From: Streptomyces sp. NBC_00443
GTDB lineage: Bacteria; Actinomycetota; Actinomycetes; Streptomycetales; Streptomycetaceae
Length of the DNA: 64,000 bases
Assembly (NCBI RefSeq): GCF_036014175.1
Contig: NZ_CP107917.1
Location: 2,542,001 to 2,606,000, forward strand
Direction: 5' to 3'
Below, piece after piece: positions 1-9,104 of the stretch; positions within the stretch are counted from its first letter, which is position 1; each line of letters opens with the position of its first letter. The notes beneath the pieces were generated by a model. That model did not search any database. It was not told the DNA's origin and saw nothing but the letters and a program-made list of their open reading frames with translations. A program made the translations under genes and the position numbers.

Positions 1-505
1 AGAGGACCTGGCGGGCGAGGTCCTGATAGCCGAGGGAGCGGTAGAGGCCGCGGGCCGGGCTTTCCACGTCGATCGCCGAGAGGATCGAGCGGGGTTCGAC
101 GGCGCCGTCCGTGATCCGGGTGATCAGGGAACGGCCGACGCCGCGGTTCTGGTAGCCCGGGTGGACGTGGAGTTCCGTGATGACGAAGGAGTGGTCGAGC
201 CAGTCGTCGTAGCCCTGGGCCCGGAGGTAGGGCTCCACGACGGTGGACCACCAGTGGGTGCGGTCGTTCGGCATGCCGTAGACGAATCCGATGAGGCGCC
301 CGCCGCTGGTGGCGCCGAGAGCCGTTGCGCCCGGGTAGGTCATGTGGCGCAGGACGATCTGGCGGCGTACGGCCACCTCGTCGGGGCCGAGGCCGAACGC
401 CACGGCTTGGACTGCGAGGGCTTCGTCGACGTGGGTGGCGAGGTCCAGGGGGCCGATCACGATGTCGTCTGGTTGGCGGCGGTGTGCGTGACCGGGAAGG
501 CGCAT
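1..505 (-). CDS. GNAT family N-acetyltransferase (C-terminus cut by window edge)
   Basis: This gene reads leftwards from an ATG at 505 and leaves the window before any stop, so about 168 residues are visible. The acetyl-CoA pyrophosphate-binding signature YQNRGVGRSL (Q-x-x-G-x-G) is followed by the usual GNAT end region, an LYRSLGY stretch in which the aromatic residue normally orients the substrate amine. An HVHPGYQNRG segment marks beta-4/alpha-3. Family knowledge says it transfers an acetyl group from acetyl-CoA to an amine, but nothing visible specifies the substrate. It lies 119 bases downstream of, and co-directional with, a second acetyltransferase gene, so the two may be co-transcribed. 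No strong ribosome-binding site was seen, and an internal start is possible. Confidence 0.8.
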   Translation of the reverse strand, partial: MRLPGHAHRRQPDDIVIGPLDLATHVDEALAVQAVAFGLGPDEVAVRRQIVLRHMTYPGATALGATSGGRLIGFVYGMPNDRTHWWSTVVEPYLRAQGYDDWLDHSFVITELHVHPGYQNRGVGRSLITRITDGAVEPRSILSAIDVESPARGLYRSLGYQDLARQVL

Positions 506-624
506 GTGGGGAGCGTACAGGTCACGACAGGTTGTCGTTCGGGTGCCGACTGTCGGTGGTTGCTCGCCCACTTCACTGCGCCCTCAAGGCCGTTGTCCCG
601 CCGTCACGCGGACGGGGAGGCACC

Positions 625-1473
625 TCAGAACAGGACGCTCATGAACGCGCCTGTCTCCTGGAAGCCCACCCTGTGGTACGTCCGTCTCGCCGCCGTGTTG
701 AAGTCGTTCACGTAGAGGCTCACCACCGGGGCGACGTCGGCCAGGGCATAGCGCAGTACCGCCGCCATGCCGGGGGCCGCCAGGCCCTTGCCCCGGTACT
801 CGGGGGCCACCCAGACGCCCTGGATCTGGCAGGCCCTGTTCGTCGCGGCGCCGATCTCGGCCTTGAAGACGACCTTGCCGTCCTGGTCGAGGCGGGCGAA
901 GGAACGGCCGGAGCCGACGAGTTCGGCGACCCGGGCCTGGTAGAGGAGGCCGCCGTCGCCGGCCAGCGGGGAGACGCCCACCTCCTCGGTGAACATCGCC
1001 ACGCACGCCGGCATGATCGTCTCCATCTCGTCCTTGCGGATGCGGCGGACGTATGGATCCGGAGTGATGTGGGTCGGCATGCGGTCGGTGACCATCAGGG
1101 GCTGGTGGGCGCGCACGTCACGGGCCGGGCCCCAGTTGGGTTCCAGCAGGCGCCACAGCTGGGCGGTGGATTCGGTGGGGCCGACGATGGAGGAGCAGCG
1201 GCGGCCTGCCCGTCGGGCCCGGTCGGCGAAGGCCCGTACCGCTCGTTGACCCGCGCAGATCGGGACGAGGTTGGCGCCCGCGTAGCACAGGGAGGTGAGC
1301 ATGCCGCCCTCGTACCAGCCCCACATCTCGCCGCCGAGGCGCCACGGGTCGAGGCCGGCGATCTGGACGCGGGACGTCACGAAGGCGTTCGTGACCGGCT
1401 CGCGGTCGAGGACGGCGAGCGCGGCGTCCAGGTCGCTCGGTTCGAGCACCCGTGAGGTGGTCTGGGTCAACAC
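625..1473 (-). CDS. Two-domain GNAT acetyltransferase (DUF4081 type)
   Basis: A 282-residue protein starting with GTG at 1473. The C-terminal third is a clear GNAT domain: VWVAPEYRGKGLAAPGM supplies the R/Q-x-x-G-x-G/A acetyl-CoA loop, and a YVNDFNTAARRTYHRVGF stretch is the conserved Asn/Tyr-containing alpha-4 region. The N-terminal half (about residues 1-130) lacks that loop and resembles the DUF4081 half seen in actinobacterial GNAT proteins often encoded beside ispG. The substrate cannot be read from sequence. It is followed on the same strand by the edge-truncated GNAT gene. A dispersed repeat and probably its promoter lie between it and ispG. The family call is firm; the role is unknown. 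Confidence 0.85.
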   Translation of the reverse strand: MLTQTTSRVLEPSDLDAALAVLDREPVTNAFVTSRVQIAGLDPWRLGGEMWGWYEGGMLTSLCYAGANLVPICAGQRAVRAFADRARRAGRRCSSIVGPTESTAQLWRLLEPNWGPARDVRAHQPLMVTDRMPTHITPDPYVRRIRKDEMETIMPACVAMFTEEVGVSPLAGDGGLLYQARVAELVGSGRSFARLDQDGKVVFKAEIGAATNRACQIQGVWVAPEYRGKGLAAPGMAAVLRYALADVAPVVSLYVNDFNTAARRTYHRVGFQETGAFMSVLF

Positions 1474-1592
1474 GTACGGGGGGCCTCACGCTGGGGTTCT
1501 GCTGGTCCCCGCACTGTACCTGCGGAAGCTATACCGCGCCGCCCTGTGGAGGTAGGCGGGCGTTGAGGGTGGCCGTCGGCTGCTGTCCCGCC

Positions 1593-1679
1593 GGGGCTGC
1601 CGCCCCCGGACCCCCGCTTCGGCCTGAACGGCCTCGTCCTCAAACGCCGGTCGGGCTGGAATACCCGGACCGGCGCCGA
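1593..1679. repeat. Dispersed intergenic repeat, copy 1
   Basis: About 87 bases containing ggggctgccgccccc followed by gaacggcctcgtcctcaaac and a cgggctggaat tail. It matches 45546-45633 with only a few differences. From memory this GC-rich element (often ending in cgccggacgggctgga) is found in many intergenic spaces of Streptomyces genomes. It lies just downstream of the ispG stop and contains internal self-complementarity, so it could end transcription or fold in RNA. Confidence 0.75.
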
Positions 1680-1689
1680 GTCGCTGCGT

Positions 1690-2847
1690 TCAGCCCGCCA
1701 CCGCCACCGACGGCTCGCCGCTCGCCACGCCGTCCGCCTCCATCTGTTCGGCCAGCTTCATGGCCTCCTCGATGAGGGTCTCGACGATCTTGGACTCGGG
1801 GACGGTCTTGATGACCTCGCCCTTGACGAAGATCTGGCCCTTGCCGTTGCCGGAGGCGACGCCGAGGTCGGCCTCGCGGGCCTCGCCTGGGCCGTTCACG
1901 ACGCAGCCCATGACGGCCACGCGAAGCGGGACCTCCATGCCCGTGAGGCCTGCCGTGACCTCCTCGGCGAGCTTGTAGACGTCGACCTGGGCGCGGCCGC
2001 AGGACGGGCAGGACACGATCTCCAGGCCGCGCTGCCTGAGGTTCAGGGACTCCAGGATCTGGTTGCCGACCTTGACCTCCTCGACGGGCGGGGCCGAGAG
2101 GGACACGCGGATGGTGTCGCCGATGCCCTGGGACAGCAGGGCGCCGAAGGCCACGGCCGACTTGATCGTGCCCTGGAAGGCCGGGCCCGCCTCCGTCACG
2201 CCGAGGTGGAGCGGGTAGTCGCACTGGGCGGCCAGCTGACGGTAAGCCTCGACCATCACGACCGGGTCGTTGTGCTTGACCGAGATCTTGATGTCCCGGA
2301 AGTCGTGCTCCTCGAAGAGGGACGCCTCCCACAGGGCCGACTCGGCGAGCGCCTCGGGCGTGGCCTTGCCGTACTTCTGGAGCAGACGGCGGTCCAGCGA
2401 GCCGGCGTTGACGCCGATGCGGATCGGGGTGCCGTGGTCCTTCGCGGCCCGCGCGATCTCCTTGACCTTGTCGTCGAACTGCTTGATGTTGCCGGGGTTC
2501 ACGCGGACCGCCGCGCAGCCGGCCTCGATCGCCGCGAACACGTACTTCGGCTGGAAGTGGATGTCCGCGATCACCGGGATCTGGGACTTGCGGGCGATCG
2601 TCGCGAGGGCGTCCGCGTCGTCCTGCGTCGGACAGGCCACGCGCACGATCTGGCAGCCGGAGGCCGTGAGCTCCGCGATCTGCTGGAGAGTGGCGCCGAT
2701 GTCGGACGTACGCGTCGTCGTCATCGACTGGACCGAGACCGGCGCGTCCCCGCCGACCGCCACGGTGCCGACCTGGATCTGGCGGCTCCGCCGGCGCTCG
2801 GCGAGCCTGGTCGGAACGGACGGCATGCCGAGAGAAATCGCAGTCAT
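1690..2847 (-). CDS. ispG: 4-hydroxy-3-methylbut-2-en-1-yl diphosphate synthase (IspG/GcpE)
   Basis: IspG is a cytoplasmic [4Fe-4S] enzyme that reductively opens methylerythritol cyclodiphosphate to HMBPP, the penultimate step of the MEP isoprenoid pathway. The 385-residue product has the family's usual bacterial length. The cluster ligands are visible: Cys280 and Cys283 in SCPSCGRAQ, Cys315 in [10 protein letters not shown], with the conserved Glu322. The TIM-barrel N-terminus carries the typical SVQSMTTT stretch. The ATG at 2847 ([12 protein letters not shown]) was preferred because the 38 residues upstream look unconserved. It is separated from the rseP-like/dxr pair by a strong hairpin, so it probably has its own promoter although two MEP genes lie within 4 kb. 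Confidence 0.97.
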   Translation of the reverse strand: MTAISLGMPSVPTRLAERRRSRQIQVGTVAVGGDAPVSVQSMTTTRTSDIGATLQQIAELTASGCQIVRVACPTQDDADALATIARKSQIPVIADIHFQPKYVFAAIEAGCAAVRVNPGNIKQFDDKVKEIARAAKDHGTPIRIGVNAGSLDRRLLQKYGKATPEALAESALWEASLFEEHDFRDIKISVKHNDPVVMVEAYRQLAAQCDYPLHLGVTEAGPAFQGTIKSAVAFGALLSQGIGDTIRVSLSAPPVEEVKVGNQILESLNLRQRGLEIVSCPSCGRAQVDVYKLAEEVTAGLTGMEVPLRVAVMGCVVNGPGEAREADLGVASGNGKGQIFVKGEVIKTVPESKIVETLIEEAMKLAEQMEADGVASGEPSVAVAG

Positions 2848-2969
2848 CTGCTGTGCAACCCCAAGTCGTGGATCAAGATCCGGTCCCGTCAGCAGCGGGC
2901 TCCAGGCTTCGAGATTACGGCACCGGTCCTCACCCCAGCACATCACGCCCGGTAAACCCACTCATTCGA

Positions 2970-3002
2970 AGGCGGCCCGGGACATACGATCCCGGGCCGC
3001 CT
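2970..3002 (-). terminator. Rho-independent-type hairpin after the site-2 protease gene
   Basis: A 13-bp perfect stem (aggcggcccggga and its complement) closes a 7-base loop directly downstream of the stop at 3017. There is no U-tract, as is usual in Streptomyces. It separates the dxr/protease operon from ispG. Confidence 0.8.
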
Positions 3003-3016
3003 CGAACTCCGTGTGA

Positions 3017-4321
3017 CTAGGAGATTCTGACCGGGTTAACCACGTCCGCCACCAGCACGAGCAGCGTGAAGCAGACGAAGATCCCGGCCACCACGTAGGC
3101 CACCGGCATCAGCTTCGCCACATCGAACGGACCGGGGTCGGGACGGCGCAGCACCTTCGCCGTGTTGCGGCGCAGCGACTCCCACATGGCCCCCGCGATA
3201 TGGCCGCCGTCGAGCGGCAGCAGCGGGAGCATGTTGAAGAGGAACAGGGAGAGGTTGAAGCCGGCCAGGAGGAAGACGAACGTGGCCAGCTGCTGCGAGG
3301 CCGGGATGTCCAGCGTCGCGATCTCGCCGCTCACCCTCGCCGCGCCCACGATGCCCATCGGGGAGTCCGGTGCGCGCTCGCCGTCGCCGAAGGTCGCGTC
3401 CCACAGGGCGGGGACCTTGGAAGGCAGGGCGATGAGGGAGTCGACGGCCTCGCCGACCCGGTCCGTCATCCAGCTGACCGAGTCGCCGAAGTCCTGTTTG
3501 ACGACGCCGGTGGCCGAGCTGAAGCCGAGGAAGCCCGCCTTGATGTACTCGCCCTCGACATAGGCGCCGGCGGCGTCCTTCTTCACGACCTGGTTGGTGG
3601 CGATCTTCGCGTGCAGGGTGACTTGCTCGCCCTTGCGGTCGACGACGATCGGCACCTCCTTGCCGGCGCTGTCGCGGATGAGGTCGGAGAGGGAGTTCCA
3701 CTCCTCGGTCGGTACCCCGCCGAAGGAGACGATCTTGTCGCCGGCCTTCATGCCCGCGGCGGCGGCCGGGGACTTGGGGTCGGAGGCCTTGCACTCGTCG
3801 CGGTTCTGGGTCTGGGCGATGACGCACGGGGAGACCGAGCTCACGGTGGTCGTCTGCTGCTGGATGCCGAAGCCCATCAGCACGGTGAGGAACAGGGCCA
3901 CCGCGAGGACGAGGTTCATGAAGGGGCCCGCGAACATCACGATGACCCGCTTCCATGGCTTGCGCGTGTAGAAGAGGCGGGTGTGGTCACCCGGCTTGAG
4001 CTCCTCGAACGCGGCCGAGCGGGCGTCCTCGATCATGCCGCGCCAGGGGGATGTGGAGCGGGCCTCCAGGCGGCCGTCCGGTCCCGGCGGGAACATGCCG
4101 ATCATGCGGATGTAGCCACCGAACGGGATCGCCTTGATGCCGTACTCGGTCTCGCCCTTGTTCCGCGACCAGATGGTGGGGCCGAAGCCGACCATGTACT
4201 GCGGCACGCGGATGCCGAACAGCTTGGCCGTGGACAGGTGGCCCAGCTCGTGCCAGGCGATCGAGGCGAGGAGCCCGACCGCGAACAGCACTATGCCGAG
4301 GATGAACATCAGGGTCGTCAT
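3017..4321 (-). CDS. Site-2 (M50) intramembrane metalloprotease, RseP/Rip1 family
   Basis: A 434-residue polytopic membrane zinc protease. The HELGH zinc motif (H24-E25-x-x-H28) lies in the first transmembrane segment. A central PDZ-like region (about 170-290) follows, and the second catalytic motif [12 protein letters not shown] is in a C-terminal membrane segment. This class cleaves membrane-embedded anti-sigma factors, signal peptides or similar substrates; the substrate here is unknown. The ATG at 4321 overlaps the dxr stop by four bases (ATGA), showing translational coupling and deciding the start, since the longer frame upstream runs inside dxr. The dxr/M50-protease pairing is widespread in actinobacteria. 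A terminator follows. Confidence 0.93.
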   Translation of the reverse strand: MTTLMFILGIVLFAVGLLASIAWHELGHLSTAKLFGIRVPQYMVGFGPTIWSRNKGETEYGIKAIPFGGYIRMIGMFPPGPDGRLEARSTSPWRGMIEDARSAAFEELKPGDHTRLFYTRKPWKRVIVMFAGPFMNLVLAVALFLTVLMGFGIQQQTTTVSSVSPCVIAQTQNRDECKASDPKSPAAAAGMKAGDKIVSFGGVPTEEWNSLSDLIRDSAGKEVPIVVDRKGEQVTLHAKIATNQVVKKDAAGAYVEGEYIKAGFLGFSSATGVVKQDFGDSVSWMTDRVGEAVDSLIALPSKVPALWDATFGDGERAPDSPMGIVGAARVSGEIATLDIPASQQLATFVFLLAGFNLSLFLFNMLPLLPLDGGHIAGAMWESLRRNTAKVLRRPDPGPFDVAKLMPVAYVVAGIFVCFTLLVLVADVVNPVRIS

Positions 4322-5574
4322 GCACGGGCCTCCGCCGTGTGTGCCGCCAGTTCCTGTGCCCGCCTGCGGGCCCAGGTCTCCGCTTCGAGGACGTCCGCGA
4401 CGGTGAGCGAAGTTCCCGCGCGCGGGCTGCCGTGCTCCTCCACCACCCGGGTCACGGTCTCCATGATCCCGTTGAACGGCAGTGCGCCGGCCCGGAAGGC
4501 CTCCACGCACTCCTCGTTTGCCGCATTGAACACCGCCGGTGCCGTGCCCGCGAGCTCGCCCACGTGACGCGCCAGGTTGACCGAGGGGAACGCGTCGTTG
4601 TCGAGCGGGAAGAACTCCCACGTCGACGCCTTGCTCCAGTCGAACGTCGGCGCGGCGTCGGGGACGCGCTCCGGCCAGCCGAGGCCGATGGCGATCGGCC
4701 CGCGCATGTCGGGGGGCGTCGCCTGGGCGATCGTGGATCCGTCAGTGAACTCAACCATCGAGTGAACATACGACTGGGGATGCACGACCACCTCAATGCG
4801 GTCGAAGGAAATGTCGTAGAGGAGGTGCGCCTCGATGACCTCCAGGCCCTTGTTGACGAGGGTCGCGGAGTTGATCGTGATCACCGGGCCCATGGCCCAG
4901 GTGGGGTGGGCGAGGGCGTCCTCGACGGTCACCTGGGCCAGGTCCGCCTTCGAGCGGCCCCGGAACGGCCCGCCGGACGCCGTGACGACCAGCTTCCGGA
5001 CGTCTGCCCTCGTCCCGGACGCCAGCGCCTGGAACAGGGCCGCGTGCTCGGAGTCGACGGGGATGATCTGCCCTGGCTTGGCGAGCGCTTTGACCAGCGG
5101 CCCGCCGACGATCAGCGATTCCTTGTTGGCGAGCGCGAGCGTGCGGCCCGCCTCCAGGGCGGCGAGGGTGGGGGCGAGGCCGATGGAGCCGGTGATGCCG
5201 TTCAGGACGGTGTGGCAGTCGGAGGCGGCGACCTGGGTGGCCGCCTCCGGTCCTGCGACGATCTCGGGGAGCGGCTCCCCCGTGCCGTACTGGGCCTTCA
5301 GGGCCTCGCGCAGCGCCGGTACGACGTCCTCGCGGGCGACCGCGACGGTCCGCGCCTTCAGCCGGTACGCCTGCTCGGCGAGGAGGGCGACCCGGCCGCC
5401 GTTGGCGGACAGGGCGGTGACCCGGAACCGGTCGGGGTTGCGCAGCACGAGGTCGATGGCCTGGGTGCCGATCGAGCCGGTGGAGCCGAGGATCACCACG
5501 TCCTTGGGGCCGTCGCCCGCTACGGGGTCGTAGACCAGATGCGGGTCGGCGAGTGGGGCTGGACTGTCGCTCAT
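4318..5574 (-). CDS. dxr: 1-deoxy-D-xylulose 5-phosphate reductoisomerase
   Basis: Dxr converts DXP to 2-C-methyl-D-erythritol 4-phosphate with NADPH and a divalent metal, the committed MEP-pathway step. The 418-residue product shows the N-terminal NADPH-binding [11 protein letters not shown] loop, the [11 protein letters not shown] stretch, the metal/substrate region [15 protein letters not shown], and the C-terminal [11 protein letters not shown] segment of the family. The start [12 protein letters not shown] leaves a short unconserved leader before the Rossmann fold. The stop overlaps the ATG of the downstream membrane protease by four bases. A strong terminator upstream isolates it from the acyl-CoA dehydrogenase gene, so its promoter should lie in 5575-5642. 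Confidence 0.97.
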   Translation of the reverse strand: MSDSPAPLADPHLVYDPVAGDGPKDVVILGSTGSIGTQAIDLVLRNPDRFRVTALSANGGRVALLAEQAYRLKARTVAVAREDVVPALREALKAQYGTGEPLPEIVAGPEAATQVAASDCHTVLNGITGSIGLAPTLAALEAGRTLALANKESLIVGGPLVKALAKPGQIIPVDSEHAALFQALASGTRADVRKLVVTASGGPFRGRSKADLAQVTVEDALAHPTWAMGPVITINSATLVNKGLEVIEAHLLYDISFDRIEVVVHPQSYVHSMVEFTDGSTIAQATPPDMRGPIAIGLGWPERVPDAAPTFDWSKASTWEFFPLDNDAFPSVNLARHVGELAGTAPAVFNAANEECVEAFRAGALPFNGIMETVTRVVEEHGSPRAGTSLTVADVLEAETWARRRAQELAAHTAEARA

Positions 5575-5642
5575 TCCCCCATTGTGGCCGGAAGGACCGA
5601 CAGGAAGGACAGGGCATCCCCATCCGCCGGGTAACAGGATGG

Positions 5643-5672
5643 TGAGGGGTCACTGCGGCCAGTGACCCCTCA
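5643..5672 (-). terminator. Perfect hairpin after the acyl-CoA dehydrogenase gene
   Basis: A perfect 13-bp stem (tgaggggtcactg with its complement) and a CGGC tetraloop, 28 bases downstream of the acyl-CoA dehydrogenase stop and upstream of dxr. It is among the strongest terminator-like structures in the window. Confidence 0.88.
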
Positions 5673-5699
5673 GGGCTTCTTAGGCCCTCGAACCGTCGG

Positions 5700-7634
5700 T
5701 CACCTGATCGGCCGGTGCACGTTCTCCCGCTCGCTCGGGCCCGGCGTCGCGTCGGCGATCCAGGGGGCGCCGTCGTCCGACGGGTCGACGATGCCCTGCT
5801 CCAGCCACTCGTACGTGCCCGACATCACGCCCTTGACGACCTTGCGGTCGAGGTCGTCGGTGTTGGACCACAGGCGGCCGAAGAGCTCCTCGATCCGCAG
5901 GCGGGCCTGCTGGCAGAAGGCGTCAGCGAGCTGGTAGGCCTCGCGGCCGTGCTCGCCCTGGCCGCGCAGGTGCTCCGCGCGCACGCACACCGCGCTCATC
6001 GCGAACAGCTCGGCGCCGATGTCGACGACCCGGCCCAGGAAGCCCTGCTTGGTCTCCATGCGGCCCTGCCAGCGGGACATGCCGTAGAAGGTGGAGCGGG
6101 CGAGTTTGCGGGACGTGCGTTCGACGTAGCGAAGGTGCGGGGAGAGGTCGACGCCGCGTTTGAACTCGCCGTACGAATACGGCAGTTGCCCCTGGCCGGC
6201 GACCAGTTTCGGCAGCCACTTGGCGTAGAAGACGCCGGCGTTGGCGCCCGCCTTCGCCTTGTCCTGGAGGGACTTGTCGGGGTCGATGAGGTCACCGGCG
6301 ACCGACAGGTGGGCGTCGACGGCCTCCCGGGCGATCAGCAGGTGCATGATCTCCGTCGAGCCCTCGAAGATGCGGTTGATGCGCAGGTCGCGCAGTACCT
6401 GCTCGGCGGCGACCGGGCGCTCGCCGCGGGCCCTGAGCGACTCGGCCGTCTCGAAGCCGCGGCCGCCGCGGATCTGGATCAGTTCGTCGGCGATCGTCCA
6501 GGCCATCTCGGAGGCGTAGAGCTTGGCGAGGGCGCCTTCGATGCGGATGTCGTTGCGGTCCTCGTCGGCCATCTGCGAGGCCAGGTCGGTGACGGCTTCC
6601 AGGGCGAAGGTGGTGGCCGCGATGAAGGAGATCTTGGAGCCGACGGCCTCGTGGGCGGCGAGCGGCTTGCCCCACTGCTCGCGCGCCGCCGACCATTCGC
6701 GGGCGATCTTCAGGCACCACTTGCCGGCGGCGACACAGGACGCGGGCAGGGACAGCCGTCCGGTGTTCAGCGTGGTGAGCGCGATCTTCAGGCCGGCGCC
6801 CTCGGGGCCGATGCGGTTGGCGGCGGGGACGCGGACCTGGTGGAAGCGGGTGACGCCGTTCTCGATGCCGCGCAGGCCCATGAAGGCGTTGCGGTTCTCG
6901 ACGGTGATGCCGGGCGAGTTGGTCTCCACGACGAAGGCGGTGATGCCGCCCTTGTGGCCCTCGGACTTCGGCACTCGGGCCATGACGACGAGGAGGTCGG
7001 CGACCACGCCGTTGGTCGTCCACAGCTTGACCCCGTCGAGGACGTAGTCGTCCCCGTCGGGTACGGCGGAGGTGGCCAGGCGTGCCGGGTCGGAGCCCAC
7101 GTCGGGCTCGGTCAGCAGGAAGGCGCTGATGTCGGTGCGGGCGCAGCGCGGCAGGAACCGCTCCTTCTGCTCGGGGGTGCCGAACAGCTTCAGCGGCTGC
7201 GGTACGCCGATCGACTGATGGGCGGAGAGCAGCACGCCGATCGCGGGGGACGCCGAGCCGGCCAGGGTGAGGGCCTTGTTGTAGTAGACCTGGCCGAGGC
7301 CGAGCCCGCCGTACTTGGTGTCGATCTTCATGCCGAAGGCGCCGATTTCCTTCAGCCCGTCGATCACGTCGTCGGGAATGCGGGACTCGCGCTCGATGAG
7401 GGCGCCGTCGACCTTCGTCTCGACGAAGTCGCGGAGCTTGGCGAGGAACTCCTCGCCGCGCTGGGCGGCCTCGTCGGTGGGCATCGGGTGTGGGTGGATC
7501 AGGTCGAGGCGGAAGCGGCCCAGGAACAGTTCCTTGGCGAAGCTGGGCTTGCGCCAGTCCTGCTGCCGGGCCTCCTCCGCTACCTGACGTGCCTCACGCT
7601 CAGTGACAGTGGGCTTCGTGGGTGCTGCGGACAT
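5700..7634 (-). CDS. Acyl-CoA dehydrogenase, long (FadE/VLCAD-like) type
   Basis: A 644-residue flavoprotein, longer than the roughly 390 residues of short-chain acyl-CoA dehydrogenases. It thus belongs to the class with a C-terminal extension, as in very-long-chain enzymes. Visible features are the FLLTEPDVGSDPA flavin/substrate-binding stretch, LDGVKLWTTNG, and the QIRGGRGFETAESL C-terminal region. It should catalyse FAD-dependent alpha,beta-desaturation of acyl-CoA in fatty-acid oxidation. The ATG at 7634 has a GAGGTGAG ribosome-binding site 6 bases upstream, preferred over the longer frame starting at 7664. No electron-transfer or other beta-oxidation genes are adjacent; it stands alone between two regulatory regions. 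Confidence 0.9.
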   Translation of the reverse strand: MSAAPTKPTVTEREARQVAEEARQQDWRKPSFAKELFLGRFRLDLIHPHPMPTDEAAQRGEEFLAKLRDFVETKVDGALIERESRIPDDVIDGLKEIGAFGMKIDTKYGGLGLGQVYYNKALTLAGSASPAIGVLLSAHQSIGVPQPLKLFGTPEQKERFLPRCARTDISAFLLTEPDVGSDPARLATSAVPDGDDYVLDGVKLWTTNGVVADLLVVMARVPKSEGHKGGITAFVVETNSPGITVENRNAFMGLRGIENGVTRFHQVRVPAANRIGPEGAGLKIALTTLNTGRLSLPASCVAAGKWCLKIAREWSAAREQWGKPLAAHEAVGSKISFIAATTFALEAVTDLASQMADEDRNDIRIEGALAKLYASEMAWTIADELIQIRGGRGFETAESLRARGERPVAAEQVLRDLRINRIFEGSTEIMHLLIAREAVDAHLSVAGDLIDPDKSLQDKAKAGANAGVFYAKWLPKLVAGQGQLPYSYGEFKRGVDLSPHLRYVERTSRKLARSTFYGMSRWQGRMETKQGFLGRVVDIGAELFAMSAVCVRAEHLRGQGEHGREAYQLADAFCQQARLRIEELFGRLWSNTDDLDRKVVKGVMSGTYEWLEQGIVDPSDDGAPWIADATPGPSERENVHRPIR

Positions 7635-7866
7635 GAGGCTCACCTCGCCGTGAATCGGGATCATGGGCCGTTTGGTTACCGACGGGTGCTACCCGATCGT
7701 ATGTACCCGATTACGGGCGGGGCCACCACCCTGCGCGCGTCCATTCAGCCGATGTTGACGGAGTGCGCCTCGGTGTCCAGGCGGTCGGCGCCCGGGAACG
7801 GGGCGCGGTCAGAGGTGTTGCGCCGGCAGGGCCGTCCGGGGGACGGTGCCCCTGGAGGGCAAAGCT

Positions 7867-7882
7867 GTCGAAGCGCTTCGAC
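7867..7882. promoter_or_regulatory. LacI-type operator O1 (perfect 16-bp palindrome)
   Basis: GTCGAAGCGCTTCGAC is a perfect palindrome with the central CpG typical of LacI-family operators. It sits just upstream of the -35 element of the regulator gene. Three more copies occur in this locus. The 357-base gap 7635-7991 otherwise holds the promoter at 7889-7917 and O2. Confidence 0.85.
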
Positions 7883-7888
7883 AACCTC

Positions 7889-7917
7889 TGGACACCCGGC
7901 GTCGCCAGAGCTAGTGT
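7889..7917 (+). promoter_or_regulatory. Predicted promoter of the LacI-family gene
   Basis: TGGACA (7889-7894) and TAGTGT (7912-7917) are spaced by an ideal 17 bases. They lie between operators O1 and O2, whose centres are 92 bases apart. This layout would allow autoregulation, possibly by looping. Confidence 0.6.
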
Positions 7918-7958
7918 CAAATCACCCTCAGACCCGCCCCTGCACGCATCGGCGCACT

Positions 7959-7973
7959 GTCGAAGCGCTTCAC
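7959..7973. promoter_or_regulatory. LacI-type operator O2
   Basis: GTCGAAGCGCTTCAC, identical to O1 over its left and central part with one base lost on the right arm. It lies in the untranslated leader 18 bases before the LacI start codon. Confidence 0.75.
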
Positions 7974-7991
7974 AACAGCTTGGAGAGCCGG

Positions 7992-9008
7992 ATGGTCACC
8001 CTTGCCGAGGTCGCCCAGCACGCCGGAGTCTCGGCGAGCACGGTGAGCTATGTCCTCAGTGGCAAGCGGTCCATCTCCACGACCACCCGGCACCGGGTCG
8101 AGCAGAGCATCCGCGAACTCGGCTACCACCCGAACGCGGGCGCCCGTGCCCTGGCCAGCAGCAGGTCGAACATCATCGCGCTGATGATCCCGCTGCGCAC
8201 CGACATGTACGTGCCGGTGATGATGGAGATCGCCATCGCGGTGGCCACCACGGCCCGCACGCACGGCTACGACGTCCTGCTGCTGACCGGCGAGGAGGGC
8301 CCCGACGCGGTGCGCCGCGTCACCGGCAGCGGGCTCGCCGACGCGATGATCCTGATGGACGTCCAGCTGGACGACGAGCGGCTGCCGCTGCTGCGCGGCA
8401 CCGACCAGCCGTCCGTGCTGATCGGGCTGCCCGCCGACACCTCCGGGCTGACCTGCGTCGACCTCGACTTCAAGGCGACCGGCGCGCTGTGCGTGGAGCA
8501 TCTGGCAACGCTGGGGCACCGCGACATCGCTGTCATCGGCGAGGCGCCGGCCGTCTATGAACGGCACACCGGTTTCGCGGAGCGCACGCTCGACGGACTG
8601 CGGCTGCGTTCCCAGGAGTCGGGGCTCCGGCTGCTGCACCGGTCGTGCGAGGGCGGGTACGACGCGATGGCCGTCACCCTCGCCCGCATCCTCGACGAAC
8701 GCCCGGGCACCACCGGGTTCGTCGTGCAGAACGAGTCGGCGGTCGAGCCGCTGCTCGCGCTGCTGCGCCAGCAGGGCCGTGCCGTACCCGAGGACGTGTC
8801 GGTGGTCGGCATCTGCCCCGACCAGGTGGCCACCCAGGCCTCGGTGCGGCTGACGTCCGTCTCCATTCCCGCCCAGGAGATGGGCCGGCACGCCGTGGAG
8901 CAGCTGGTCGCCAAGCTCGACGGGCGCGGCAGCGACGAAGTCCTGCTGATCGCGCCCGAGTTGACGGTCCGGGCGAGCACGGGCCCGGCGCCGTCCGCCG
9001 CCCACTGA
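7992..9008 (+). CDS. LacI-family transcriptional repressor of the xyloglucan locus
   Basis: A 338-residue LacI/GalR regulator. The N-terminal helix-turn-helix is explicit (VTLAEVAQHAGVSASTVSYV, then LSGKRSIS and the hinge-helix stretch GARALASSRSN). The rest is a periplasmic-binding-protein-like effector domain. The ATG at 7992 has GGAGAG upstream. Two operators flank its own promoter, and two near-identical palindromes lie at the promoters of the transporter operon and the GH3 gene, so I infer it controls the whole 8-27 kb locus and is released by a xyloglucan-derived sugar. GH31 follows after 96 bases on the same strand, probably in the same transcript. The effector is unknown. Confidence 0.9.
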   Translation: MVTLAEVAQHAGVSASTVSYVLSGKRSISTTTRHRVEQSIRELGYHPNAGARALASSRSNIIALMIPLRTDMYVPVMMEIAIAVATTARTHGYDVLLLTGEEGPDAVRRVTGSGLADAMILMDVQLDDERLPLLRGTDQPSVLIGLPADTSGLTCVDLDFKATGALCVEHLATLGHRDIAVIGEAPAVYERHTGFAERTLDGLRLRSQESGLRLLHRSCEGGYDAMAVTLARILDERPGTTGFVVQNESAVEPLLALLRQQGRAVPEDVSVVGICPDQVATQASVRLTSVSIPAQEMGRHAVEQLVAKLDGRGSDEVLLIAPELTVRASTGPAPSAAH

Positions 9009-9104
9009 CACGTCACCGCCCCCGCCTCACTGACCGCTTCACCGCCGTGCCCCCGCCGGGCACCTCCATGTCTGCATTCGCTGCCCTCCTGAGGAGCACA
9101 CCTC

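Noticed and set aside
4322..4621. N-terminal extension of the site-2 protease frame
   Set aside because: It lies within dxr, and the ATG at 4321 overlapping the dxr stop places HELGH at the usual distance from the N-terminus.
5715..7990. Very long plus-strand open frame opposite the acyl-CoA dehydrogenase and running into the LacI gene
   Set aside because: It is the antisense shadow of a high-GC gene. Only the part from 7992 encodes a recognisable protein, and an operator-bearing promoter region lies in between.
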